Shown: positions 1-8,114, numbered from the stretch's first letter. The stretch: DNA of 16,602 bases from Myxococcales bacterium (GCA_003153875.1 PMBY01000420.1:1-16602); one strand, 5' to 3'. Numbers and translations are program-made. Notes: generated from the sequence alone by a model not told the origin.

Positions 1-2
1 TG

Positions 3-1013
3 CTGGCGCGCATGGCCTTCATCCGGACGTGGACGTACATCACGCACCACACGCGCTGGGTGGACGACGCCCGGGCCTGGCAGGAACGCGCGCGGGCCAT
101 CGAGGATCGTCTGAGCGACGCCTTGCACGCGCAGCTGGTGTCGCGTTTCGTGGACCCCACTTCCCGGCGCACACGCTCTCGCGACCGGCATAGTGGGAGT
201 CTGGGCGAACAATTGCGCGCCGTTGCGTCCCCGCTGGCCAACGCGCGTGAAGAGGACGCGGATCAAGGCGCAGCGACGGCGCGCTGGATCGAGGGGTTGG
301 TCGAGGCCGCTCACGAACGCTTCTGGCTGGACGACACCGGCCGCCTGTTGGACGGCAATCGGGCGTTGGCGCGGTTGGCCGTCGGCGTGGATCGCTTGCG
401 GCCCGAGATCACGCTGCTGCTCGACGATCTGGGCGCTGGACAACGCCTGCGTCTGCAGCGGCGACTTCTGGCATGGACCCGCGATTGGGTGGCCCACCTG
501 CTGGCGCCCCTGCGTGATGAGCGCTTGGCCAGCCTGGGACCTGCGGGGCGCGGTCTTGTGTATCAGCTGGAACAAGGATTGGGCACGGTTCCGGTTGCGC
601 GCGCGCACGACCAGGTCCGCGACTTGGAAGCGCACGACCGCGGCGTTCTGGGGCGCGCGGGCGTGCGCGTAGGTCGCCATGTGGTGTTTTCGGCCAAGCT
701 GCTTCATCCCGCGGCGCTGCGCGAACGGGCTCTTCTGTGCCAGGCCGAGATAGGCTGGCGGCTCGATCGACCGAGGGCCGATGCGGTGTCGTTCCTGCCC
801 AACGTGGAGGTGAGCGACGCGAGCTACGCAGCCATGGGATTCCCAGTCGTGGGGGGCCGTGCGATCCGGGCCGATGTCGTGGAAAGCGTCGCCGTTCGCA
901 TGGCCTCGGGCGCGGGCGCGGCAGAAATTGCGCGGCGCTTGGGTTGCTTCCCGGACGAGGTCGAGCCCATCCGGCGGGCGTTGGCACCCTCCCGCCGACG
1001 GGCGCGTGGCTGA
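3..1013 (+). CDS. MgpS/Suv3-like DEAD-box helicase, C-terminal part (5' end outside window)
   Basis: This frame is open to the left edge. The codons before the first ATG at 12 read Leu-Ala-Arg, so that ATG is internal and the true start lies upstream. The visible part has no Walker motifs. It matches my memory of the C-terminal half of large helicase-related proteins best known from Alphaproteobacteria. Landmarks are an opening helical segment (FIRTWTYITH, then ALHAQLVSRFVD), a middle segment with LVYQLEQGLG, then GVRVGRHVVFSAKLLHPAALR, and a tail with YAAMGFPVVGGRAIRADVVE. The last 30 residues (AAEIARRLGCFPDEVEPI) look like a small helix-turn-helix. The protein would be a cytoplasmic RNA or DNA helicase. 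It converges with the lipoprotein gene, only 16 bases away, and no hairpin terminator is visible there. Family assignment is from recall; the catalytic core cannot be checked here. Confidence 0.8.
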   Translation: MARMAFIRTWTYITHHTRWVDDARAWQERARAIEDRLSDALHAQLVSRFVDPTSRRTRSRDRHSGSLGEQLRAVASPLANAREEDADQGAATARWIEGLVEAAHERFWLDDTGRLLDGNRALARLAVGVDRLRPEITLLLDDLGAGQRLRLQRRLLAWTRDWVAHLLAPLRDERLASLGPAGRGLVYQLEQGLGTVPVARAHDQVRDLEAHDRGVLGRAGVRVGRHVVFSAKLLHPAALRERALLCQAEIGWRLDRPRADAVSFLPNVEVSDASYAAMGFPVVGGRAIRADVVESVAVRMASGAGAAEIARRLGCFPDEVEPIRRALAPSRRRARG

Positions 1014-1029
1014 AGCTAGTTTGCGGAGC

Positions 1030-3645
1030 CTATGGGGCGCAGACCTGGTAGAACACACTCCAGTTGACGGACACGGGGGAGGGGAGGGCCGGAACGTACG
1101 CCGGCATGGGGTTGGGCACTCCGCACTGCTGTGAAGAAAGGCAATCAGCCTGCTGGTGACAGATCACACGCGACGGAGCCGTACATTCGGCTGGTCCTAC
1201 GCAGGATGCGCCCGCAAAACCACCCGCCGTCGACTCCAGAGAACAGCACACATCTCCATTCGGGCAGTCCTCTGGACCATCGCAGGTGATCGCGGGACGT
1301 TGGCATTTGGGCGAGCACACCGGGGCGATGTCCATCATTGTCGTGGTCGGGCAGCAGGGCCCGTTGGCACTTGTGCAAGTCTGCCCACAGAACACTGAGG
1401 CTCCCACAGCAATCGTGGGCTGCACGCAGTTTGGGTCGGTGGCCGCGTAGACCCCGGGAGCCAGGCTAAATCCCGGGCGAACGGCCTTGTACACGCACGC
1501 CACCGCACCGTTGTTCATGACGACCCAAGCGGTCGCCGGAATCCCCTGGCACTGTTGGGTCATGTCCTGCCCCAGCAGGCAGACCGTCTTGCCGGCCAAG
1601 GATGTGATGTCATAGCCCGCCTGTCGGCACACGGTTGCCTTGAGCCCCCAATTCGCGTCAGTTGCCAGGACTGCCGGCAATGTGGCATTGGATGTCTGCG
1701 GAGACCCCCAAGTAATCAGACCAAAGGACGCAATGGTATTCGACGCCACAGTGAGATCGCATCCAGGAGCGATCCCGGTGTCTCCCTGTGCGTCCGCCGG
1801 AGGTGCGTCGACGGCTCCAGCATCCTGGTTGCACGTGCAGTCGACCTCCAGCGTGTAGCTTCCCGCCGCACCGTTGTACCCATCCACCGCGACGAAGTAC
1901 GGCCGGCCTGGCTGCGATGTGAAGCCGACGGTTTCGATGGTCTGGAGATCCAGAGGCGTTGAGGAACACTCGGTGGCGGATTTGGGATCGCAGCTTGTCA
2001 TCAAGAACAAATCGAGATCCACTGTGAGGTTCTTGAGCCGCGCGACCACCTGGCAGGTGGCGGGGGTCTGAAAGGCGTAAATTGTTTCCGGCCCCGATTC
2101 CCAACGCTGCGAGACATCGTACCCGACCCAGACATTGGGCCGACCTTGAACCAGTGTGCTGTGGTTCAGACGGTCACCGCATTGGAGCGGCAAGGGGTTC
2201 TCGCAGCTACTGGCGACCCCGGCGTCAGGGGATGATGTCGTGCCGCCGGTCGCGCCGGTGGTGCCGCCGGATGCGCCGCTGGTGCCGATGGTGCCGCCGG
2301 TGCCCGACGTGCCACCCGTACCCCCCGTCCCGATCCCGTCCACAAACGCCACGCCCTTCAGGGTGCCGAGGATGAGCGTGGTTCGGTAGACGTCCAACGA
2401 GAGTATGCCCCACGTGATGCCAGAAACGTCGACAGGCCGCCAGGCTCCGTGGTCCCAATAGGCGACGGTGTTGGTTACGTCAAACGCGCTCGGTCCACCC
2501 GTGGTGTTGTTGAAGCTCTCTTTCACGTTCCACGCGGTTCCCGAGCTGTCGCAATGAATGGTATAGGCGTCTTCTGCGGTCCAGCTTGTGCCGTCGTAGC
2601 GAACCATCGGCGGTCCGTTGCCCCAATTGTACGGGGAAAGCCAGAGGTTGTTTTCCTTGTCGACGCATTCGACCGTCGCATTATCTGCAGAGGCCAGGAG
2701 ACTGATGCTGGAATAGGGAATGTACTGCCATTTATCACCGACGATCTTCATCAGACCCGTGGGCTGGCCATCAGTCGGGGCCAAACCCAGCCCGACCCAT
2801 ATGGTGCCGTGCTTGTCGACGGCCATGCCGGAGATTTCGGTGGTTGGCAATATTGAGTTGGAAGTATTGTACACCGTCAAAGTCGTGCCGTTCCACTTGA
2901 GCAGTCCCCGGTAGTCTTGGGTCCAGATGGCACCCTCGGAATCGATGGTGAGGCCAGCGGAGCCCTGGGTTGAAAAGACCAGCGGAATGTCCTGCAGGGA
3001 TTGGGTTCCCAAAGGCAACGAGCTCAACTCGACGACGCCCGCGTCCACGTCTGGCCCAGACCTGACGGCGAAGACTCTCTGCTGGGAGTCCACGGTCAAT
3101 CCGCTCACGCCGTTTTCACCACCCAAGACGAAGCTCTTGATTCCTTCGCTGTTCACGACCACCAGCATATGCTTCTCTGGAAGAGAGCTTCGCCATGGGT
3201 CCACGGGACACTCCGGGCAGGGCGCTGTGAGGTTGAACCAGATCTCGTCACCCCGCACGCGCACTTCCGTGACGCCCCAGTTTGCCAGAAGTTCCTGCAA
3301 GGCCACGTTGCCGGTCAGATTGGTGGCAGCGGCACCACCGGTCCCGGTGTTGCCACTTCCGCCCGTCCCCCCAGCGCTTCCGGCGTCCCGGTTCACAGCG
3401 CAGTTGACAATGGGGCACGTGGTTGCGCAGATGCTGGACCCACAGACCGGGCACAGTGTCTCGCCCGCCGGGCACCGGCCTGTCCCACTCAAGCCGCCGG
3501 TAGCGGTGACACCCCCGATGTTACCGGTATTGCCCCCGCCCCCGCCGCGCCCAGCCACGCCGTCAGCTCCGAGCGGGACGTCTTTGCACGATCCCAGGGC
3601 AAAACAAGAAAAGGAAAGCATCAGAAGGGGAAGCGATTTGTGCAT
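1030..3645 (-). CDS. Large secreted lipoprotein: beta-propeller, PPC-like domain and Cys-rich C-terminus
   Basis: The start is set at 3645 (MHKSLPLL) because GGAGG lies 7 bases upstream and a lipoprotein signal follows at once. An in-frame start 21 codons upstream would put a charged extension before the signal. The product is 871 aa. Residues 1-19 are a signal peptide ending in a lipobox (ALGSC) with Cys20 as lipidation site. Residues 28-108 are Gly/Thr-rich with a Cys cluster. Residues 112-437 hold propeller-like repeats (GLTVDSQQRVFAV, GLTIDSEGAIWTQ, GMAVDKHGTIWVG) resembling two-component-regulator propellers. Residues 437-475 are a second Gly/Thr linker. Residues 480-605 resemble a bacterial pre-peptidase C-terminal domain (DLDLFL, then YFVAVDGYNGAAGSYTLEV). 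Residues 625-871 are Cys-rich (CDGPEDCPNGDVCC). No enzyme motif is visible. It is probably a surface binding or sensing protein. It is last in the sigma/FecR gene run, 59 bases after FecR. Confidence 0.85.
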   Translation of the reverse strand: MHKSLPLLMLSFSCFALGSCKDVPLGADGVAGRGGGGGNTGNIGGVTATGGLSGTGRCPAGETLCPVCGSSICATTCPIVNCAVNRDAGSAGGTGGSGNTGTGGAAATNLTGNVALQELLANWGVTEVRVRGDEIWFNLTAPCPECPVDPWRSSLPEKHMLVVVNSEGIKSFVLGGENGVSGLTVDSQQRVFAVRSGPDVDAGVVELSSLPLGTQSLQDIPLVFSTQGSAGLTIDSEGAIWTQDYRGLLKWNGTTLTVYNTSNSILPTTEISGMAVDKHGTIWVGLGLAPTDGQPTGLMKIVGDKWQYIPYSSISLLASADNATVECVDKENNLWLSPYNWGNGPPMVRYDGTSWTAEDAYTIHCDSSGTAWNVKESFNNTTGGPSAFDVTNTVAYWDHGAWRPVDVSGITWGILSLDVYRTTLILGTLKGVAFVDGIGTGGTGGTSGTGGTIGTSGASGGTTGATGGTTSSPDAGVASSCENPLPLQCGDRLNHSTLVQGRPNVWVGYDVSQRWESGPETIYAFQTPATCQVVARLKNLTVDLDLFLMTSCDPKSATECSSTPLDLQTIETVGFTSQPGRPYFVAVDGYNGAAGSYTLEVDCTCNQDAGAVDAPPADAQGDTGIAPGCDLTVASNTIASFGLITWGSPQTSNATLPAVLATDANWGLKATVCRQAGYDITSLAGKTVCLLGQDMTQQCQGIPATAWVVMNNGAVACVYKAVRPGFSLAPGVYAATDPNCVQPTIAVGASVFCGQTCTSANGPCCPTTTMMDIAPVCSPKCQRPAITCDGPEDCPNGDVCCSLESTAGGFAGASCVGPAECTAPSRVICHQQADCLSSQQCGVPNPMPAYVPALPSPVSVNWSVFYQVCAP
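2221..2337 (-). repeat. Gly/Thr/Ser-rich linker-coding repeat
   Basis: Short GGT-type codons repeat here and encode about 39 residues of GTGGTGGTSGTGGT type. They separate the propeller from the PPC-like domain of the lipoprotein. Such flexible linkers are common in exported myxobacterial proteins. Shorter stretches of the same kind lie near its N-terminus (about 3325-3384 and 3472-3564). Low complexity makes the tract prone to slippage and misassembly. Confidence 0.75.
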
Positions 3646-3704
3646 GACCAACCTCCATCGACAAGGGCACTCTGTCCTGTTAGAGCCGGAAGGATCTCCG
3701 TTGT

Positions 3705-5258
3705 TCACGGGCGCAGACGTTCGAGGCGCTTTTTCGCCTCCGGGGCGTGTGTGGCACCCGCCTGAAGCAGATAGGTCTCATAGGCTTTGCGGGCTTGCTC
3801 CACGCGGCCCAGGGCCTCCAGGCAAACCGCGTGCATGAACCGGCTGTCATCGCCAACTCGCCCGCGTGCCCCGGCCCCCAGGGCGTACTCGCGCTCGGCG
3901 TGATCGAGATCACGCAAGACCTCACGAAAGATATTCCCGCGCAGTAGGTGAATCTCGCCGTTTCGCTCGGCCCTGGGATGGGCGGCCAAGAATTGCTCGC
4001 TCTCCGCCAGGGCGTCGGCGTGGCGATCAAGACGAGGGAGCAGCTCGATTATGGAAAGATCCGCCTCGGTGCGAAGCACCCCACTGGGGAAGCGGGACCG
4101 TTGTGCCTGAAAGGCTGCCAGGGCGCGATCGAGCTCGCCGAACGAGTCACGCCACAAACGGGCCAGCTCGTACAGGGCGGTTTCGCCAGCCAGCCCATTC
4201 TGCGCGGCCTGCTCTTGGTAGCAAGTCAGGGCTTCCTGCGCGCGCTTGCTCGCCGCGAGCTGGCCGCAATCGCGGCGAAGCGCAACCGGCGCAGCCGGCG
4301 TTGCTGTGCGAGCGGAGGATGCACTGGCCGGCGGCGGGGTGAGCGGGGAGGTGGATGTGCGAGTGGTTGCGCCTGCCATGGCCGCAGCCGGTACCGGCGG
4401 CGGGACAAGCCCAGGCGTTTCCCGGGGGAGCAGCTCGACCGGCGCCACTGCCGACGATGGCTCGGCTTGCGCGCGAGGCGCCTGCGGTCGCGCGGAGGCA
4501 GCCGGGTTCAGTTCAGCAGACCACGCGGCCCCGGCCCCAACCGTCGCCAGACGTTTTGTCCCGCGCCACACCGCGACCGTCCCCTCGCTGACCACAAGTT
4601 CCAGGCGCCATCGGGTTTGCGACACGGTGAAGGCAGTCCCCACCACCGTGAATCGGTAGAGTCCCGCGCTCACGGCAAAGTCATGTCCAGGAGCCCGTGG
4701 AAGCACGTGAAGCTCGATGCTGCCCTTGCTGAGCACGATCTCCGTGTCTCCGGTTTGTGCGCGACCAGTGGCCACCGCATCAGCGGACAGAACCGCTGTG
4801 GCTTGCTCGACCAGGGCGACGTTTCCCGTGGGCAAGGAAACCGGCAGCGCCGCCAGACGAATCGATGCAGTCGGCGGCGTGGGGGCCAGAGTGTTCCGCG
4901 GTGTCCGGGCTGCTGGCAGCGAAGTCTCGGTGGGGGCCGCTCGGTGCGCTGCTGCGGAGACAGGTACAGCGGAATTCGACGCGACCGTCACCGGAGGGGA
5001 AACCGCGCTCCCTCGGTGACCCACGACCAGCGCCACGACCGCCGTGGTCAACGCGCCCGCCATGACCAAACCAGCGGCCAGCATGGAAACGCGTCGGGAC
5101 CGCCCAGCCACACGTGCCGCCACGCGCGCGTAGGCAGCGGCCTCACCAGGCGACTCCTCGGTGCTTTGCGCGTATTCGCGCACGGCTGCGCCCAGGCTGC
5201 TGTCCCGGTTCCGCAGCGGGACCGGCCAGTGGATGTCCTTCCGCTTTTTCGACGTCAT
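3705..5258 (-). CDS. FecR-like anti-sigma regulator with TPR-like periplasmic tail
   Basis: A 517-aa single-pass membrane protein. Residues 1-57 would be cytoplasmic and could hold the sigma-binding segment, although no classical zinc-binding anti-sigma motif is visible. Residues 58-80 form one hydrophobic helix. Residues 81-150 are Ala/Pro/Thr-rich. Residues 165-250 match a FecR domain (GDTEIVLSKGSIELHV, FTVVGTAFTV, LVVSEGTVAVWRGTKRLATVGAG). Residues 251-326 are a Pro/Ala linker. Residues 330-515 are helical with TPR-like repeats (ALTCYQEQAAQNG, ALAAFQAQRSRFPSG, ALAESEQFLAAHPRA, ARKAYETYLLQAG). The start ATG overlaps the sigma-factor stop as ATGA (5255-5258), with a GGAGG-type site just upstream, so the two are almost certainly co-translated. 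In known FecR proteins the cytoplasmic N-terminus controls the partner sigma factor and the periplasmic part receives the signal. The TPR-like tail would suit binding of a protein partner. Confidence 0.88.
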   Translation of the reverse strand: MTSKKRKDIHWPVPLRNRDSSLGAAVREYAQSTEESPGEAAAYARVAARVAGRSRRVSMLAAGLVMAGALTTAVVALVVGHRGSAVSPPVTVASNSAVPVSAAAHRAAPTETSLPAARTPRNTLAPTPPTASIRLAALPVSLPTGNVALVEQATAVLSADAVATGRAQTGDTEIVLSKGSIELHVLPRAPGHDFAVSAGLYRFTVVGTAFTVSQTRWRLELVVSEGTVAVWRGTKRLATVGAGAAWSAELNPAASARPQAPRAQAEPSSAVAPVELLPRETPGLVPPPVPAAAMAGATTRTSTSPLTPPPASASSARTATPAAPVALRRDCGQLAASKRAQEALTCYQEQAAQNGLAGETALYELARLWRDSFGELDRALAAFQAQRSRFPSGVLRTEADLSIIELLPRLDRHADALAESEQFLAAHPRAERNGEIHLLRGNIFREVLRDLDHAEREYALGAGARGRVGDDSRFMHAVCLEALGRVEQARKAYETYLLQAGATHAPEAKKRLERLRP

Positions 5259-5878
5259 GACTTCCCGTCCTCCGCATCTTCCGCGCGCAACAGAGTCTCG
5301 AATTCCTGCCGCGCATAGTGCAGTCGCCGGCGAACCGTGGCGTGAGGGCAGCGCAGGATGCGCGCGATCTCCTCGCCCTCGATGCCCTCCAATTCAAACA
5401 GCACGAAGACCTTTTTGTGCTGGGGCTTCATTTGGTCCAGGGCTTGCCTCACCCGCTGGGCCGTCAGGGACGCACTCCATTCGGGCTCGTACGCGGCTCC
5501 GCGAGTCGAGGAATCGCGCCCCAACAGCCAATCCAGCGCATCGTGCACGCGTCGACGGCGTCGCATGCGGCTGGCTTGGCTCAGGCACAACTTGTACAGC
5601 CAGGTCCGGAAGTTGGCCCGCTGTTCGAAGCGCGCCAGATAGCGGAAGATCTGCACGAACACCTCTTGGCAGGCATCGTCCAGCTCCCCGGCAGAGATAC
5701 CCATGCGCCGCAAGAACCGGGACGCCATGGGGTAGTAGTTCCGATGCAAATCGCGCCATGCCTGATCCTCGCCCAGGACGCATCGAGCGATGAGCGGCCG
5801 TGGGGTGCAGCTGGGGACTGTCTGCGGAGTCACTTCTTCTGAGTTGGAGCCAGCGGGAAGCCGCATGTTCACGGCCAT
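5255..5878 (-). CDS. ECF-type RNA polymerase sigma factor
   Basis: A 207-aa protein with the two domains of an extracytoplasmic-function sigma factor. Region 2 spans about residues 35-105 (DDACQEVFVQIFRYLARFE, then FRTWLYKLCLSQASRMRRR). Region 4 spans about 140-195 (ALDQMKPQHKKVFVLFELEGI, then EIARILRCPHATVRRRLHYAR). Region 3 is absent, as expected for group 4. It would direct RNA polymerase to a small regulon when released by the FecR protein encoded next. The start at 5878 lies inside the previous gene: ATGGCCGTGA carries both this ATG and the upstream stop. An ATG four codons later (5866) is possible, but the overlap fits translational coupling better. The N-terminal 30 residues are poorly conserved-looking. 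The ECF assignment is firm; the subgroup is not known to me. Confidence 0.93.
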   Translation of the reverse strand: MAVNMRLPAGSNSEEVTPQTVPSCTPRPLIARCVLGEDQAWRDLHRNYYPMASRFLRRMGISAGELDDACQEVFVQIFRYLARFEQRANFRTWLYKLCLSQASRMRRRRRVHDALDWLLGRDSSTRGAAYEPEWSASLTAQRVRQALDQMKPQHKKVFVLFELEGIEGEEIARILRCPHATVRRRLHYARQEFETLLRAEDAEDGKS

Positions 5879-6846
5879 GCAACGAATTCCAGCTTCGCGG
5901 ACGCGATTCCTTCCCAGGGGGAGGGCGTCAGAACCACAGTTTTCTTGCCAGCGAGGTCCACGACGTAGTTCGCGCCGAGAGCCACGCGAAATCCTTCGAG
6001 TCCCAGGCTGAGCCGCCAGCGCGGTGACAGCCGGGCGGCTACGCCGATCGCCGCACCAACAGCCAGCACTTCGCGATCGCCGCTGCCGCCCTGGGCAAGG
6101 CTGTCGCTACTGGCGTGATCGAAAGCGAGCAGCAGGGCAGGCCCGCCCGCAAGTTCCATCCGGCCGAGGGCAAAGCCCGCCAACGCGGCTGCTGTGAAGG
6201 TGCGGCTGCTGACGCTGGCCTTTCCGGAACCCACATTCTGACTTTCGCTGCCGGCCAAGACCCCGCCACCCAGGCGCATGCAGAAAGGACCAGCCACGCG
6301 CACCCGCGCTTCGAGCAGCAGGTTTGCTCCCATGCGCGGCGAGGACCCGATCGATGGCCCCGCGCCCAGCACCAGCCGCGGCAGCGGCTTTCGCGCGGCG
6401 GACGCACGGGACTGCGTGGCGTTGCGTGGCCGCGCCGATTCCGGCATGGGTTCACCCCGTGTCCACCCGAGGGTGCGCAATGAGCGTTCGACCACGGCTG
6501 CCATGGCACTCGCGATCGCGCCGCAATCACCGGGTGATGCGGGAATCTGCCGGACCGCCAAGCGTTGACCGGCGGGGTCGATCAGCTCCATCAGTACGCT
6601 GGCATCACGCTCGGCCTGTGGCGCGGAAGGATCGCGGCCATAGGAGAGCACCCACCCGCCGGCGGCCCGTTGTCCGTCTCCCAGAACCTGCCGGAGTGCG
6701 GACTGAACCTGGAGCAAAGAGGGACACTCGGCGACATCCGATGTGAGACGCACGGAGAGTGGCGCGGACGCGTCGGAGAGAACCGCGATGATGAAGCTCG
6801 AGGCAAGCGCAGAGGAAATTGGCATTGGCAGGACGCCGAAGACCAT
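5869..6846 (-). CDS. Secreted protein with N-terminal Cys-pair domain and barrel-like C-terminus
   Basis: I do not recognise a named family. The 325-aa product starts with a hydrophobic signal-like segment (residues 1-28, SSALASSFIIAVLSDASA). Residues 30-130 carry two cysteines (Cys41 in AECPSLLQV, Cys108 in PGDCGAIASA) that could form a disulfide, together with GGWVLSYG. Residues 131-155 are a charged linker. Residues 155-325 alternate hydrophobic and small residues in strand-like blocks (LVLGAGPSIG, ANLLLEARVRVAG, WRLSLGLEGFRVALG) as in small outer-membrane barrels, though the last residue is Pro rather than an aromatic. An ATG at 6825 is an alternative start; neither has a clear ribosome binding site. 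It overlaps the sigma-factor start by 10 bases, so it belongs to that operon. It could be the envelope component whose state the FecR protein reads; this is inference. Confidence 0.72.
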   Translation of the reverse strand: MVFGVLPMPISSALASSFIIAVLSDASAPLSVRLTSDVAECPSLLQVQSALRQVLGDGQRAAGGWVLSYGRDPSAPQAERDASVLMELIDPAGQRLAVRQIPASPGDCGAIASAMAAVVERSLRTLGWTRGEPMPESARPRNATQSRASAARKPLPRLVLGAGPSIGSSPRMGANLLLEARVRVAGPFCMRLGGGVLAGSESQNVGSGKASVSSRTFTAAALAGFALGRMELAGGPALLLAFDHASSDSLAQGGSGDREVLAVGAAIGVAARLSPRWRLSLGLEGFRVALGANYVVDLAGKKTVVLTPSPWEGIASAKLEFVAWP

Positions 6847-6918
6847 CCTACCGCACCTGGACCTTGGCGTGGTCGACTGACGTGAGTGCGCTTCGATCCG
6901 CGGTCCAAGCGATGCTGG

Positions 6919-7998
6919 TCAGGTGCTGCTGGCAGGCAGATGGACGCGAAACACGCTGCCCTGGCCGAGTTCACTTTCGACGTCGATGCGGCCGCCATGG
7001 GCGCGCACCAACAGGGCGGTGATGTAGAGCCCGAGGCCCAGGCTCTCTTGCTGTCCGCTGTCGCTGCTGCGGCAGCGGCGTTCAAACACGTGGGGCAACT
7101 CCTGTCGGGGAATGCCGACGCCGTGGTCGGTGACGGCGATTGCGACGAATCCGTCGGCGCAGCTTGTGTGCACGCCGACCTCGGCCGAGGCATCTGAATA
7201 CTTGAGCGCGTTGCTGAGCAGGTGAACCAGCATGCGTTCCAGACGTTCGGGATCCGCCGACACAGCCGGCAAGCCCGGCTGGGACGACAGTCGCAGGCGT
7301 TCGGTGGGCAGGGTTTCCGCCAGCCGCTCGCACAAGTCAGTGGTGAAGCGGTGGACGTCGATGGGCTTGCGGACCAGCTGGAACTGACCGCTTTCGAGAC
7401 GAACCACGTCCACCAGGTCGCGGATCATGGTGGCCAGGCGCTGGCCATTGGCAATGATGGTGGCCACGCGCTTGGCGTGGAGATCTCCAGGTTGCAGCGA
7501 CCGTTGCAGCATTTGCGCCTGCAAGAGCAGGGCGGACAGCGGCGTGCGCAGATCGTGCGACACCATCCGGACCAGGTGATCGCGCTGCTCCTGCACCTGC
7601 TGCAATTGCGTGACGTCGACCAAGCTGGCGACCGCCCCATCCACGGCGCCGTCTGCTCCTCGCATGGGAACGGCACTGGCGAACACTGAACGCCGTCCCA
7701 AGGGAGGCGGCCCGTCCAGAATCAGCACCTCGTGGAAGACCGCCTCGCCGCGCAAGGCGCGCGCCGCTGGCTGCTGCTCAGGTGCGACGGGCTTGCCGCT
7801 GGCATCGAGCACTCTCAGACCGCGCAGGCGTTCCTCGGTGGGCGTGGCAGCTTGGTCACTCGACAGACCCAGGAGCTTCTCGGCCGCAGGGTTGACGTGC
7901 TGGATCTTTCCGTCGCGGGCATAGAGCACCAGGCCGTCGGGCATCGCGGCCACCATTGTGTCCATCCGGCGCAACTCTGCAGCGAGATTCTTGTCCAC
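6919..7998 (-). CDS. Soluble PAS-domain sensor histidine kinase
   Basis: The chosen start is GTG at 7998, with AAGGG five bases upstream. A TTG at 8019, seven codons earlier, is also possible. From that TTG the protein has 366 residues. Residues 15-135 form a PAS domain (MDTMVAAMPDGLVLYARDG, HVNPAAEKLLGL). A HisKA dimerisation region follows with the H-box VSHDLRTPL (His155). The HATPase domain shows the N-box LLSNALKYS (Asn270), G1 DHGVGIP, F-box VFERR and G2 GLGLYI. No membrane segment or signal peptide is present, so it should sense an internal signal or a partner protein. All catalytic landmarks are intact. No response regulator gene lies in the window, making it an orphan here. It ends 72 bases before the barrel-like protein gene on the same strand and may feed into the same operon, but that gap could also hold a promoter. 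Confidence 0.92.
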   Translation of the reverse strand: MDKNLAAELRRMDTMVAAMPDGLVLYARDGKIQHVNPAAEKLLGLSSDQAATPTEERLRGLRVLDASGKPVAPEQQPAARALRGEAVFHEVLILDGPPPLGRRSVFASAVPMRGADGAVDGAVASLVDVTQLQQVQEQRDHLVRMVSHDLRTPLSALLLQAQMLQRSLQPGDLHAKRVATIIANGQRLATMIRDLVDVVRLESGQFQLVRKPIDVHRFTTDLCERLAETLPTERLRLSSQPGLPAVSADPERLERMLVHLLSNALKYSDASAEVGVHTSCADGFVAIAVTDHGVGIPRQELPHVFERRCRSSDSGQQESLGLGLYITALLVRAHGGRIDVESELGQGSVFRVHLPASST

Positions 7999-8047
7999 CG
8001 CGTCCCTTTCCGCGCCCAAGTGTCATCCCACAGGCGCGAACCGAGCA

Positions 8048-8075
8048 ACTATAGCCGCGAGTGGCGGCCGTGCAA
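8048..8075 (-). promoter_or_regulatory. Candidate sigma-70-type promoter for the histidine kinase
   Basis: On the minus strand TTGCAC (8070-8075) and TATAGT (8048-8053) are separated by 16 bases. The -10 element differs from consensus by one base; the -35 element matches only its first three bases. Transcription would begin near 8041, giving a leader of about 20-45 bases before the kinase start. This is a by-eye match in GC-rich DNA, so it is tentative. Confidence 0.4.
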
Positions 8076-8090
8076 CCGCGACAGAACAGC

Positions 8091-8106
8091 TTGGCGCTTG
8101 CGCCAA
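8091..8106. promoter_or_regulatory. Inverted repeat in leader of the multi-winged-helix gene
   Basis: TTGGCGC-TT-GCGCCAA has perfect 7-base arms around a 2-base centre. It ends three bases before the GAGG (8110-8113) that would serve the gene starting at 8115. It could be a repressor or activator operator, or an RNA hairpin masking the ribosome binding site. The 2-base centre favours a DNA operator, because an RNA loop would open at least one inner pair. Confidence 0.45.
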
Positions 8107-8114
8107 TTTGAGGC

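Noticed and set aside
1014..1029. Terminator between the convergent helicase and lipoprotein genes
   Set aside because: The 16-base gap has no hairpin or T-run.
3646..3704. Possible terminator or promoter between FecR and the lipoprotein gene
   Set aside because: Only a very short GGA-rich self-complementarity is visible, with no T-run and no convincing -35/-10 pair; read-through from FecR seems likely.
2927..3838. Plus-strand open frame of 303 codons opposite the propeller lipoprotein
   Set aside because: Pro/Ser-rich shadow produced by the Gly/Thr linker codons; the opposite strand has a signal peptide and strong ribosome binding site.
3948..5318. Long plus-strand open frame of 456 codons opposite the FecR gene
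   Set aside because: Arg/Gly-rich shadow with no domain; the minus-strand FecR frame has clear domains and overlapping operon neighbours.
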